Assembly (NCBI RefSeq): GCF_049537125.1
Contig: NZ_JBMVQY010000003.1
Location: 372,001-436,000, forward strand
Direction: 5' to 3'
Length of the DNA stretch: 64,000 nucleotides
Source: Limisphaera sp026417315
Lineage (GTDB): Bacteria > Verrucomicrobiota > Verrucomicrobiia > Limisphaerales > Limisphaeraceae
The notes beneath the pieces are model-generated. The model did no database searches, had not been told where the DNA came from, and was given only the letters and a program-made list of their open reading frames with translations. Numbering within the stretch: the stretch's first letter is position 1; every line of letters begins with the position of its first letter. Both the position numbers and the translations under genes were made by a program. Shown here one piece after another: positions 26,531-35,609 of this stretch.

Positions 26531-27967
26531 TCAGTGTCGTAACGGCTCGGTCCCCAGCCGCACGTATCGAGTTTCGCGATCCACGCGCAGTTCCACGAGG
26601 GTGGTGGTGTTGGGATAGAAGAACGTCAAGCCATCCGGTCGCGGGTCCAGAGGATCGTACAGGACCAGGTTTTGGAGCGAGTCCAGGCGATAGGCGATGC
26701 CGCGGTCCACGCGGGGCACGTGCACGCGCGCACTGAGCACGGGTGGCTCGCCCCAGTCCCGGGCGATTTGATCCAGTTCCCTCAGCACCGCGTCAACGTC
26801 CACCAGCATGCGCCGATAACTCGGATCGACGCTGTGCGTGTGGAACTCGGCGGTGAGGAGTCGGCTCAGGCGGAGGCTCGCGTCCAGTTCGGCCGGGCGC
26901 AGCGTCTCCCGCCGGATCACCCGGGGCGCCGCGCCGCGGGGCCGCCGGAAGACGAAGAATTCCACGGTAAAATCGCGGACGGGTGTGTCCTGGTCGTCCA
27001 CCGCGTGCAACAGGAACTGCTGATGGCGGGGCTTCCCGGTGGTTCGATAGGTCTGTTGGGTGCGCTCTGCCACTTCTTGTTGAAAGTCTCGGAACTCCTG
27101 CGCATCCCGGATGCCCAGGGCCCTGAGGAGCAGACGCGTCACGACGTTGTCCCGGCCGGGCGCGACCGCATCCACGAGGGTGCCGTGGTCCACGCCCTCC
27201 AGCACGCCCCAGGCAAAGTCATCGGGCGGATCCGTACGGGCCCAACGGACGGGGGCTTCGGGTGCCTCCGACGGAGCGGCGGGTGCGGAACAATCCAGCT
27301 CCAACTTGGCGCAGTTGAGGTTGGTGCCGGCGATGACCACGGTGCCGTCCGTGCCGGGCTTGTTGACCCAGCCCCGAAGGCCGGTGTAGTCCTGAATTCC
27401 CACCAGCACGGTGGTCTGGATGGCGTCGGCGCGATAGGGCGGATCCGGTCGCAGCAGGTCCCGATGCGCCAGTTCCCATTGGTAGGGGCTGGCCAGCTCG
27501 AGTCCCTCCAGCAATTGCCGGCCCACCTCGAGGAAGTCCCCGATCTTCCATCGGCCCTTGAACAGGGCGCCCAGAAAGGATTTGCCCCGGTGCGCCAGCG
27601 GCGAGCCGAAATGTGCCGGTGCGAGCATGATGAGGCGCCGGACGGGGCAGTCGCTCAACGGCCGACGGTCCTTCAAGTAATAACGCCAGATCCAGTGCCG
27701 GATCACCAGCCCGCCGGTGGAATGCACGATCAGGTTCAGCAGACACTGCTTCCGTCCGTGGGCATCCACAAAGCCCTCCTCGCGAAACCGGTCGTTCAAC
27801 CCGTCCGCCACGTCGGCGAACGTGAGGTTGTCTTCGCGCGACTCGTAATCGGCGTAGTAAATCGTTTTGACGGTTCCCACGCCGGAGGCGACGAGAAACT
27901 GTTTCATTTTGCGGAACGAGACGGAGCAGTCGCTCCAGCCATGGAGCAGGACGGTGATTTCTTTCAT
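26531..27967 (-). CDS. Alpha/beta hydrolase, lipase/esterase-like, with C-terminal beta domain
   Basis: A 478-aa protein with no signal peptide. MKEITVLLHGWSD is the first strand and oxyanion loop of an alpha/beta hydrolase. LIVHSTGGLVIRHWIW carries the nucleophile serine in a HSxGG elbow, close to PGAP1/LCAT-like lipases, and LAPAHFGSPLAHRG matches the lid region of such lipases. A plausible histidine is VDHGTLVDA near residue 255. Residues ~300-478 are a beta-rich domain that I do not recognise (HQQFLLHAVDDQDTPVRDF). Function is probably hydrolysis of an ester or lipid in the cytosol. It is convergent with the CocE gene and its promoter would lie next to repeat copy B. Confidence 0.72.
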   Translation of the reverse strand: MKEITVLLHGWSDCSVSFRKMKQFLVASGVGTVKTIYYADYESREDNLTFADVADGLNDRFREEGFVDAHGRKQCLLNLIVHSTGGLVIRHWIWRYYLKDRRPLSDCPVRRLIMLAPAHFGSPLAHRGKSFLGALFKGRWKIGDFLEVGRQLLEGLELASPYQWELAHRDLLRPDPPYRADAIQTTVLVGIQDYTGLRGWVNKPGTDGTVVIAGTNLNCAKLELDCSAPAAPSEAPEAPVRWARTDPPDDFAWGVLEGVDHGTLVDAVAPGRDNVVTRLLLRALGIRDAQEFRDFQQEVAERTQQTYRTTGKPRHQQFLLHAVDDQDTPVRDFTVEFFVFRRPRGAAPRVIRRETLRPAELDASLRLSRLLTAEFHTHSVDPSYRRMLVDVDAVLRELDQIARDWGEPPVLSARVHVPRVDRGIAYRLDSLQNLVLYDPLDPRPDGLTFFYPNTTTLVELRVDRETRYVRLGTEPLRH

Positions 27968-28249
27968 GGTCGGCTCGGAACGGACCGGCTCCCGGGCGCG
28001 CGCACGGAAACCGCGCTGAAAACCGCACGTCGCACACGGAAGGAGACGGTGCTTGTGGACATGGCCGCAGCTTGGATGGGCAACCCCATGGCGTCAACCG
28101 TCGAAGGTCGGACAAAAGGCCGGTGGCGCCTCTTGCGTGACGTTGACCAACCGCCGTCGAGGTGGAGTTTCCCTGTCGCGGGCTGCGAATTCATTTCCGC
28201 CGCACCCACCAGGATTGGGAAAGTTTCGCGCCGTCGGCCTGCCGTGTGT

Positions 28250-29040
28250 TTGCCCCACCGGGGCACGGAGGCAACAGCCCGGCGCGGCGTGCGGGGCGGG
28301 CAGCCAACCGAGATTCACCCCGATCTAAAGGAGCGGGATCCAGTGGGGCTCGCCCGGCCCTCGCGATGGGATCAACGGGTTGCGCCCTTTCAGGGCGCGC
28401 GCGGGTGGGGGGACCGGGCTCCCGGGGCGTTGTCCCGGGCTGTTGGATCGAATGCGCTTTCGGCGCGCACGTACGTGCACTCCACGAAAGCTCGAAATCC
28501 GCCACTCGAAGGCCCACCCGGACCAACGGGATTGCTCCGAGAACGGATGAACGGTTACGCCTCCGGCGCGTGGCGTGTCCGCCCCGACCGGGGCGGCAGG
28601 TCACCAGCCCCGGGGCAACGCCCTGGGTAGCGGAACGCCCCAAATCGATCGCGCCCTGAAGGGGCGGCATTCGTTCCGGATCCACTCGACTATTGCCTTG
28701 CGAACCCCGTTTTCGGGGCGCTGCGTGCCGCCCCGTGGATTCGGTATGGACCTGACCGGCCCTCGCATCGGGGGCCCAAGTTGCGCCCTTTCGGGGCGCG
28801 ACGGGCTCGGGGGATCGACTTCCCGGGCCACGGCCCCGGGCTCGTTGAATTGCACTTGCGTCGCGAGGATGGGCTTGTGCGAGCCATGGACGGCGGAGGG
28901 CGCGTTTCTGTTGTTGAACTCCAGATGCGACAATCCCGACCAAAGGTTTGCTGTTCGTCGTCTTTCCCCCACCGGGCAGGCCCGGAATGCCCCCGGGCCT
29001 TCGGGATGTTCAAAGGCGGAAACGCGCCGTCCATCCATCC
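28250..29040. repeat. Hairpin-rich dispersed repeat, copy B with partial internal duplication
   Basis: Bases 28425-29040 align with copy A at 21440-22075. An extra partial unit precedes it (about 28250-28500): cccggccctcgcgatggg (28354) corresponds to ccggccctcgcatcgggg (28757), and the palindrome GCGCCCTTTCAGGGCGC (28382-28398) corresponds to GCGCCCTTTCGGGGCGC (28783-28799). GCGCCCTGAAGGGGC at 28651-28665 is identical to copy A. GGCGCGTTTC (28899-28908) and GAAACGCGCC (29019-29028) form a perfect 10-bp long-range inverted repeat around the 3' portion. No gene is supported between 27968 and 29108. Confidence 0.85.
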
Positions 29041-29108
29041 CTTCCCGCGCATAACGCTTGCCAAAAGGCGCAGCGGGGTTACCTTGGCCGGCACTTGTGG
29101 AAGCGATC

Positions 29109-29438
29109 ATGATCCAGAACACTCTCGGGCTCGTCGCCTTGTTCGCCCAGGCGCAGCAAGGTCCAACACCGCCGCTGTGGACGACCCTGGTGCCCATCCT
29201 GCTGTTTGCGGTGATTTTCTACGTCCTTCTCATCCGCCCGCAACGCCGCCGGGAGAAGGAACATGCCGAATTGCTCAAGCGGCTCAAACCCGGCGACGAG
29301 GTCGTCACCAGCAGCGGCATCATCGGCAGGGTCACTTCCGTCAAGGAGGACCGGGTCATCCTCCGCTCCGAAGATGCCAAGCTGGAGATGCTCAAGTCCG
29401 CCGTCGTGCAAATCCGGCAGTCATCCGGTTCCTCCTGA
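29109..29438 (+). CDS. yajC: Preprotein translocase subunit YajC
   Basis: Small membrane partner of SecDF in the Sec holotranslocon, 109 aa. One membrane helix (TTLVPILLFAVIFYVLLIRP) is followed by the family signature RPQRRREKEHAELLKRLKPG, then DEVVTSSGIIGRV. ATG 29109 gives the usual short N-terminus; the ORF could extend 17 codons upstream into repeat copy B. The next gene, secDF, starts 45 bp downstream, the classic yajC-secD(F) order. Confidence 0.94.
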   Translation: MIQNTLGLVALFAQAQQGPTPPLWTTLVPILLFAVIFYVLLIRPQRRREKEHAELLKRLKPGDEVVTSSGIIGRVTSVKEDRVILRSEDAKLEMLKSAVVQIRQSSGSS

Positions 29439-29483
29439 GCTTTCGGCGATCCTGAACCCGCAAACGTTCGCGTCCAGCCAGCC

Positions 29484-32081
29484 ATGCGTCGGAACACTTG
29501 GAAATGGGGGGTGGTCGTCCTGGCCATTGCCTGGTCCCTTTACAACCTGTATCCGCCCACCGGCCGCGACCTGGTGCAGGTGTTCCGGGAACGGGCCGTC
29601 AACAAGGACACCACGTTTTCCAACATCTGGTACCAGGTGGTGCAGTTGCAGCAGCAGCGGCCCGACCGGGCTTACGGCAATTTGCTCGACGCCATCGGCA
29701 CCAACGACATCCGCCGCTATTTCCCCTTCTACAAGGGCCTGGAAAACGAGCCCAATCCCACCCTCGCCATCCTGAACCGCCTGCAGCGGGAGGCGGCGGG
29801 CAAAATCCGGCTCGGCCTGGACCTGCGCGGCGGCACGTCCTTCCTCCTGGAGATGGACACCAACCGGTTGGCCAGCGTGGAGGTAATCACCAACCAGGCC
29901 GGCCAAATCATCACCCGCACCAACTCTGTGGACCCGGAGGAATTGGAAAGCGCCCTGTCTCAGGCCGTCGAGGTGTTGCGCCGGCGCGTGGACAAGTTCG
30001 GCGTGGCCGAGCCCATCATTGCGCCGGCCGGCCGGAACCGCATCCTGGTCCAACTGCCGGGACTGTCCGAAGCGGACCGCGAAAGCGCCCAGCGCCAGTT
30101 GCAGCGCGCAGCGTTCCTGGAGTTTCGCCTCGTGCACGAACGCAGCGAGGAGCTCCTGCGCGAGGGCCTCATCGAGCCCGGCTACGAAGTGCTCACCGAG
30201 GAACGCCGCAACCCCGACGGCACCAAGACGCTCCAACGGTACCTGGTCAAAAAGCGGCCCGAGCGCGGCATGACCGGCGCCTATGTCAGAAGCGCCATGG
30301 TCGTTCGCGGCAACCTCGGAGAACCCCGCATTGTTTTCCAACTGACTCCGGAAGGGGCGGAACTCTTCGGTCAAATCACGCGCGAAAACATCGGGCGCCA
30401 ACTCGCCATCGTGTTGGACGGCGTCCTGTATTCGGCGCCCCGCATCAAGGAACCGATCCTCACGGGCAGCGGCGAGATCACCGGGAATTTCGACCTCCGC
30501 GAGGCCATCGAACTGGCCAATGTGCTGGAGAACCCGTTGCGCGCCCCGTTGCGGGTGATCGAGTCGCGCGACGTCGACCCCACGCTCGGCGCCGACTCCA
30601 TCCGCAGCGGCATGCGGGCCGCCGTGGCCGGTGCCGCGGCCGTCTGTGTGTTCATGCTGGTTTACTACCTGTTCGCGGGCGCGGTCGCCAACGTGGCCCT
30701 GCTGCTCAATGTCCTCATGCTCCTGGGCGTGATGTGCTCGATCGGCACCACGTTGACCCTCCCCGGCATTGCGGGCATTGTCCTGACCATCGGCATGGCC
30801 GTGGACGCCAACGTGCTCATCTTTGAGCGCATCCGGGAGGAACTGGCCGCGGGCAAATCCCTCCGGGGCGCCGTCGCCGCCGGCTACGAGAAAGCCTTCG
30901 GCACCATCCTGGACGCCAATCTCACGACGCTGATCGCCTCCGTGATCCTGATCTACATGGGCACCGGCCCCGTGAAGGGATTCGGCGTGACCCTCACCAT
31001 CGGTCTGTGCGTCAGCATGTTCACCGCGCTGTTCGTAACCCGGTTGATCTTCGACTGGCTTCTCGACCGCGGTTGGCTGCGATCGCTCAAGATGCTGCAT
31101 TTGATTCGCAGCCCCAACGTCGACTTTCTCCGGTGGGCGAAACCCGCGTTCATTGCCTCCTGGCTGCTCATTCTGGTGGGCAACGGCTACGGGATCTTCG
31201 TGCGCGGCCAGGACGTGCTGGGAGTCGAGTTCACCGGGGGTGCCGACCTCACGCTCGCGTTCGATCCGGCCCACCGCGTGGAGGTGGATCAACTCCGTGC
31301 CGCGGCCACCCGGGCCAGCGGGAGCGATGTACTCATCGGCTACCAGCGGGACGTGGCCACCGGAACGGACAACCTGCGCATCACCGTGCGCGTGCCGCGG
31401 AACGCGCCTGAAGACGCCGCCCAGGGACTGGCCAACCGCGTGGTGGAGGAACTGCGCCAACGCTTCCCGGAGGCCAAGTTCAGGGTCCTGGGCGTGGACA
31501 CCATCGGGCCCGTCATCGGGCGGGAAATCCAGCGCAGCGCCGTCGTGGCGGCGGTCCTGGCCATGTTCGGGATCCTGATCTACCTGGCCTTCCGTTACGA
31601 ATTCTCCTTTGCCGTGGGCGCGGTCGTGGCCGTCGTGCACGACCTCCTCATGACCCTCGGCTGGTATTTCCTGGCCCAACATCAGCTCAACGCCACCACG
31701 GTCGCCGCCCTGCTGACCATCATCGGCTTCTCCATCAATGACACCGTGGTGATTTTCGATCGCGTGCGCGAGGACCTGAAGCTGGGCATTCGAGGGACCT
31801 TCCGCGAGATCATGAACCACGCGCTGAACCAGACCTTGAGCCGCACCATCATCACCTCCGGCACCACGTTCCTGGCCACCCTGGCCCTCTACCTCCTGGG
31901 CGGCCCGGTGATCAACGACTTCGCCTTCGCCTTCCTCATCGGGATTCTGACCGGCACCTACTCCAGCATCTACATCGCCGGTGCCCTGGTCCTGTGGTGG
32001 CACAAGGGACAACGGCCGGCCATTGGCGAGCCGCTGCCCAGCCAACCTGCCGCCACCGCCGTGGGGCCTGCCAGGGCCTAG
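29484..32081 (+). CDS. secDF: Protein translocase subunit SecDF (fused SecD-SecF)
   Basis: Proton-driven component that pulls preproteins through SecYEG, 865 aa, a natural fusion with about 12 membrane helices. The SecD half has the first helix (WGVVVLAIAWSLYNL), KIRLGLDLRGGTSFLLEMD, the periplasmic P1 region, and GMAVDANVLIFERIREEL with the proton-relay aspartate. The SecF half starts near 31110 and contains FTGGADLTLAF and IGFSINDTVVIFDRVREDL. The frame is intact through the junction. The stop codon TAG overlaps the Shine-Dalgarno of terC (taggagg), so the next gene is probably translationally coupled. Confidence 0.97.
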   Translation: MRRNTWKWGVVVLAIAWSLYNLYPPTGRDLVQVFRERAVNKDTTFSNIWYQVVQLQQQRPDRAYGNLLDAIGTNDIRRYFPFYKGLENEPNPTLAILNRLQREAAGKIRLGLDLRGGTSFLLEMDTNRLASVEVITNQAGQIITRTNSVDPEELESALSQAVEVLRRRVDKFGVAEPIIAPAGRNRILVQLPGLSEADRESAQRQLQRAAFLEFRLVHERSEELLREGLIEPGYEVLTEERRNPDGTKTLQRYLVKKRPERGMTGAYVRSAMVVRGNLGEPRIVFQLTPEGAELFGQITRENIGRQLAIVLDGVLYSAPRIKEPILTGSGEITGNFDLREAIELANVLENPLRAPLRVIESRDVDPTLGADSIRSGMRAAVAGAAAVCVFMLVYYLFAGAVANVALLLNVLMLLGVMCSIGTTLTLPGIAGIVLTIGMAVDANVLIFERIREELAAGKSLRGAVAAGYEKAFGTILDANLTTLIASVILIYMGTGPVKGFGVTLTIGLCVSMFTALFVTRLIFDWLLDRGWLRSLKMLHLIRSPNVDFLRWAKPAFIASWLLILVGNGYGIFVRGQDVLGVEFTGGADLTLAFDPAHRVEVDQLRAAATRASGSDVLIGYQRDVATGTDNLRITVRVPRNAPEDAAQGLANRVVEELRQRFPEAKFRVLGVDTIGPVIGREIQRSAVVAAVLAMFGILIYLAFRYEFSFAVGAVVAVVHDLLMTLGWYFLAQHQLNATTVAALLTIIGFSINDTVVIFDRVREDLKLGIRGTFREIMNHALNQTLSRTIITSGTTFLATLALYLLGGPVINDFAFAFLIGILTGTYSSIYIAGALVLWWHKGQRPAIGEPLPSQPAATAVGPARA

Positions 32082-32094
32082 GAGGACAGCCGCC

Positions 32095-33126
32095 ATGTTC
32101 GCGTGGGTCGGAGTTCCGCCCTGGCAGTGGGCCGTCTTCATCGGCTGCATCCTGTTCTTTCTGGCCCTGGACCTGGGCGTGTTCCATCGCCGCGCGCACG
32201 TCGTGGGGTTCCGGGAAGCCCTGGCCTGGACCAGCGTGTGGGTCACGCTGTCGCTGGCGTTCGGTTTCTTCATCGCCCCGCGCATGGTGGAGGGATGGAC
32301 GCACAAGGAAACCATCGAGTATCTGACCGGTTATCTGGTGGAGTTGTCCCTCTCCATGGACAACGTCTTCGTCATCGCCATGATCTTCGCCTATTTCCGG
32401 GTGCCGCCCCAGTACCAGCACCGGGTGTTGTTCTGGGGGATTCTGGGGGCGCTGATCATGCGCGGCCTCATGATCGCCGCCGGCACTGCACTGGTGCAGC
32501 GGTTTCTCTGGACGCTCTACGTCTTTGGGGCGTTCCTCGTGGTCACCGGGATCAAGATGCTGTTTTCCCGCGAGGAAGGCGTGCATCCGGAACGCAATCC
32601 CGTGATTCGGGCGGCGCAACGCCTCTTTCCCGTGGCGCCCTATTTTGATGGCCAGCGCTTCTTCACGCACCACCAGGGACGTCGCGCCATCACGCCGCTG
32701 ATGCTGGTCCTGCTCATGGTCGAGACCACCGACCTCATCTTCGCGGTGGATTCCATCCCCGCCATCTTCGGCATCACCACCAAACCGTTCATCGTGTTCA
32801 CGTCGAACGTGTTTGCCATCCTCGGGTTGCGATCGCTCTACTTCGTGTTGGCCAACCTGATTGCATGTTTCCGGTACCTGAAAACGGGATTGTCGGTCGT
32901 GCTGGTGTTCATCGGGGTGAAGATGTTGCTGGATCCTCATGGTCATCCGCGCCACTGGTGGCAGTTCGAAATGCCCACCACCGTGGCGCTGTGTGTGGTC
33001 GCCGGGATTATCACCCTGTCGATTACCGCGTCCCTGCTCCACACCTGGTGGGAACGCCGCCGCGGGGGCAAGATGCCCGAGCCTGCCGGGTCCGCCTCGG
33101 AGCCCCCCGCTTTCCCGTCGGGTTAG
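32095..33126 (+). CDS. TerC/Alx family integral membrane protein
   Basis: A 343-aa membrane protein with about eight to nine helices. Two conserved acidic membrane motifs define the family: VELSLSMDNVFVIAMIF and VETTDLIFAVDSIPAIFG. In E. coli Alx, family members export or manage manganese, and they have been linked to helping SecYEG-dependent folding of metal-dependent exported proteins; which role applies here is unknown. ATG 32095 follows a strong GGAGG at 32081-32085 that overlaps the secDF stop. An in-frame extension to 31981 inside secDF is a shadow. The position right after secDF suggests a tie to the Sec machinery. Confidence 0.9.
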   Translation: MFAWVGVPPWQWAVFIGCILFFLALDLGVFHRRAHVVGFREALAWTSVWVTLSLAFGFFIAPRMVEGWTHKETIEYLTGYLVELSLSMDNVFVIAMIFAYFRVPPQYQHRVLFWGILGALIMRGLMIAAGTALVQRFLWTLYVFGAFLVVTGIKMLFSREEGVHPERNPVIRAAQRLFPVAPYFDGQRFFTHHQGRRAITPLMLVLLMVETTDLIFAVDSIPAIFGITTKPFIVFTSNVFAILGLRSLYFVLANLIACFRYLKTGLSVVLVFIGVKMLLDPHGHPRHWWQFEMPTTVALCVVAGIITLSITASLLHTWWERRRGGKMPEPAGSASEPPAFPSG

Positions 33127-33178
33127 CGCGCCGGCCGGCGGGACTCCGCGCCGGCCCTCCTCAAGCTGCTCACCGGCC

Positions 33179-33847
33179 ATGACTGCGCCCCCTTCCCAAC
33201 TGCCGCACGAGCCGTTGTCCAAGCAGTTGGAACGGCTGCTGAACCAGGGTGGGGCCGCCGCTCCGTTCACGGTCAACCAGCTGCTGGCCGCCACCGGCGG
33301 ACGCAGCGCATGTTTGGTCATGGTGTTGTTGGCTCTGCCGTTTGTGGCCTGGGTTTCCGTGCCCGGATTGAGCACGCTGGCCGGGCCGATGATCGCCTTT
33401 CTGGCCTGGCGCATGGGCCAGGGCCGCGTGCCGCGCCTGCCGGCCCGGTGGGGCGACCGCCCTCTCACGGCAAAAACGAGACAGGCGATTCTCACCGGAG
33501 GGCTTAAGGTTTGTCGGTGGATTGAAAAGGTGGTGCGGCCGCGACGCACCCGCTGGTTGCGGTGGCCGCTGGTCCGTCGCTTTCACGCGGCGTTGATCGT
33601 CCTTTTGGCGGTGTTGATGGCACTGCCGCTGCCGTCGCCCCCCTTCTTCGGGTCCAACACCCTGCCCAGTTACGCCATCATCCTGCTGGCCTTCAGCATC
33701 ATGGAGGAGGACGGTGTGATGATTTGGGCCGGTTACCTCATGAGCCTGATTGCCGTGGGTTATTTCCTCGTTTTGGGCGGCCTGGTCTTGTGGCACCTGG
33801 CCGAGTGGACCCAACAGTTGTTGCGGCTCTTGCAATGGGCCGGATGA
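33179..33847 (+). CDS. ExoD family membrane protein
   Basis: A 222-aa protein with about four to five hydrophobic segments. It matches the exopolysaccharide synthesis ExoD family layout: N-terminal LSKQLERLLNQGG, FTVNQLLAATGGRSACLVMV, a loop with PLPSPPFFGSNTLPSYAII, and IMEEDGVMIWAGYLMSL. The molecular role of ExoD proteins is not settled; mutants in rhizobia affect exopolysaccharide and alkaline tolerance. ATG 33179 is chosen; the frame stays open 80 codons upstream inside terC. Its last bases overlap the recJ start as ATGA, which implies coupled translation. Confidence 0.82.
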   Translation: MTAPPSQLPHEPLSKQLERLLNQGGAAAPFTVNQLLAATGGRSACLVMVLLALPFVAWVSVPGLSTLAGPMIAFLAWRMGQGRVPRLPARWGDRPLTAKTRQAILTGGLKVCRWIEKVVRPRRTRWLRWPLVRRFHAALIVLLAVLMALPLPSPPFFGSNTLPSYAIILLAFSIMEEDGVMIWAGYLMSLIAVGYFLVLGGLVLWHLAEWTQQLLRLLQWAG

Positions 33848-35571
33848 ACTTCCGCTGGCAACTGACCCCGCCCCAACCCCTGCTGGCCGACAGCCTCGCC
33901 CGGGCCCTGCGCATCTCGCCGTTGCTGGCCCAATGCCTGATTAACCGCGGGCTGACCGAAACCGGCTGCTGCCGCGCGTACCTGGAGCCGAAACTGGCCC
34001 GACTCCAGGATCCCTTCGCCCTGCCGGGCATGGTCGAGGCCGTGGACCGCCTCGAACAGGCACGCCTTCGTGGCGAGCGGGTCGTCCTCTTCGGCGATTA
34101 CGACGTGGACGGCGTGACCGCCACGGCCCTTCTGCAGGAAGTGCTGGAAGGCCTGGGCTGGTCCACCGCGGTGTATCTGCCCCACCGCCTCGAGGAAGGG
34201 TACGGACTGAGTCCGGAAGCCGTGGCCAACTGCCTTGCCCGCTTCCCCACCCGACTCCTTCTGGCCGTCGATTGCGGTTCCACCTCCTTTGAGGTGATAC
34301 GGCAACTCCAGGACCGCGGCGTGGATGTCCTCGTCGTGGACCATCATCAGGTCAGCCAACCCGCCCCGCCCGCTTGCGCTCTGGTCAACCCGCGCGTGCG
34401 AACCGGCCCTGACGCCCAACCAGTGCCGTTTGGCGAACTTTGCTCCGTGGGCCTCGCCTTCAAACTCGCTCACGCCCTCGTCAAACGCGGCCGACAACAA
34501 GGTCGCCCCGAGGCCGCCGCCTTCGACCTCCGTCCCCTGCTCGATCTCGTCGCCCTCGGAACCATTGCCGACGTCGTTCCCCTCAGCGGGGAAAACCGCA
34601 TCCTCGTCAAAGCCGGGCTGGCACGACTCAATGCCACCCGACGCCCCGGCCTTCAAGCCCTTTGCCAGGTTGCCCGTTGCCCGGAACCCCTCGACACCTA
34701 CGAGGTGGGCTTTCAACTCGCCCCGCGCCTCAACGCCGCCGGACGCCTCGAAACGGCCGAGGCCGCCTTTCATCTCCTTCGAGCTCGTTCCCCGATGGAA
34801 GCCGGGCCTCTGGCCGACCAACTGAACCGTTGGAACCGCGACCGCCAGGCCCTCGAACGCCGCATCCTCGAGCAGGTCCTCCAACGACTGCGGGACCGCT
34901 TCAACCCCGAGACCGATTACGTGATCGTGGAAGGACACCCCGACTGGCACCTGGGCGTCGTCGGCATCGTCGCCGCTCGCATCGTCCAGGAATTCTATCG
35001 TCCCACCCTCATCCTGGGCGGAGACGGGGAGACCTGGCGGGGATCCGGCCGCAGCATTCCGGGGTTCGACCTGGCCGCAGCCCTGCGCCGATGCAGCGAT
35101 CTCCTCCTCCGCCACGGCGGCCACGCCATGGCCGCCGGCGTCAGCGTCCTCCCCCGGCATCTCGATGCGTTACGCGTCCGGCTGAACGAGCTGGCCCGGC
35201 AGGCCCTCGCCCCCGAGGCACTGCAACCGGTCCTGCGCATCGACGCGGAAGTCGCCCTCCACCAGCTCACCACATCCCTCTTGTGCGAGTTGGACCGGCT
35301 TCGACCCTTCGGTCTGGGCAATCCCACCGTCCAACTGGCCGCCCGCGCGCTCACGCATCACCGGCCCCTGCAACGGTTCGGGCCGGACCGTCAGCACGTC
35401 CGCCTCTGGGTCACCGACGGCACCGCCGTCCTCGAGACGGTCTGGTGGAACGGCGGCGATCAACCCCTGCCCGTGGGCCGGTTCGACCTGGCCTTTGTCC
35501 CCCAATGGCGCAGCCGCGACGGCCAGCGTACCGTGCAACTCCGCCTGTTGGACTGGCGCCCCGCCGCCTGA
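33844..35571 (+). CDS. recJ: Single-stranded-DNA exonuclease RecJ
   Basis: 5'-to-3' ssDNA exonuclease of recombination and mismatch repair, 575 aa, the usual size. DHH-superfamily motifs are in order: FGDYDVDGVTATALL (motif I), LLAVDCGST (II), VLVVDHHQVS (III, the DHH), and NPRV with FGELCSVGLAFKLAHAL (IV). The DHHA1 domain has SGRSIPGFDLAAALRRC and HGGHAMAAGVSV. A C-terminal OB-like domain follows (LRPFGLGNPTVQLAAR). ATG 33844 overlaps the exoD stop; ATG 33835 in the same frame is less likely. It is the last gene of the yajC-secDF-terC-exoD-recJ run and ends 38 bp from the convergent antiporter gene. Confidence 0.96.
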   Translation: MNFRWQLTPPQPLLADSLARALRISPLLAQCLINRGLTETGCCRAYLEPKLARLQDPFALPGMVEAVDRLEQARLRGERVVLFGDYDVDGVTATALLQEVLEGLGWSTAVYLPHRLEEGYGLSPEAVANCLARFPTRLLLAVDCGSTSFEVIRQLQDRGVDVLVVDHHQVSQPAPPACALVNPRVRTGPDAQPVPFGELCSVGLAFKLAHALVKRGRQQGRPEAAAFDLRPLLDLVALGTIADVVPLSGENRILVKAGLARLNATRRPGLQALCQVARCPEPLDTYEVGFQLAPRLNAAGRLETAEAAFHLLRARSPMEAGPLADQLNRWNRDRQALERRILEQVLQRLRDRFNPETDYVIVEGHPDWHLGVVGIVAARIVQEFYRPTLILGGDGETWRGSGRSIPGFDLAAALRRCSDLLLRHGGHAMAAGVSVLPRHLDALRVRLNELARQALAPEALQPVLRIDAEVALHQLTTSLLCELDRLRPFGLGNPTVQLAARALTHHRPLQRFGPDRQHVRLWVTDGTAVLETVWWNGGDQPLPVGRFDLAFVPQWRSRDGQRTVQLRLLDWRPAA

Positions 35572-35609
35572 GGTGCCCCAAACCACATACCGTCGGACCC
35601 GTTTCGCAT

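Noticed and set aside
28575..29054. Small frames within repeat copies A and B that look similar to each other
   Set aside because: The copies differ by insertions that break the frames, so the similarity is at DNA level and not a conserved protein.
29484..32081. SecD and SecF as two separate genes joined by error
   Set aside because: The frame is continuous, both halves are complete, and a fused SecDF is a known natural arrangement.
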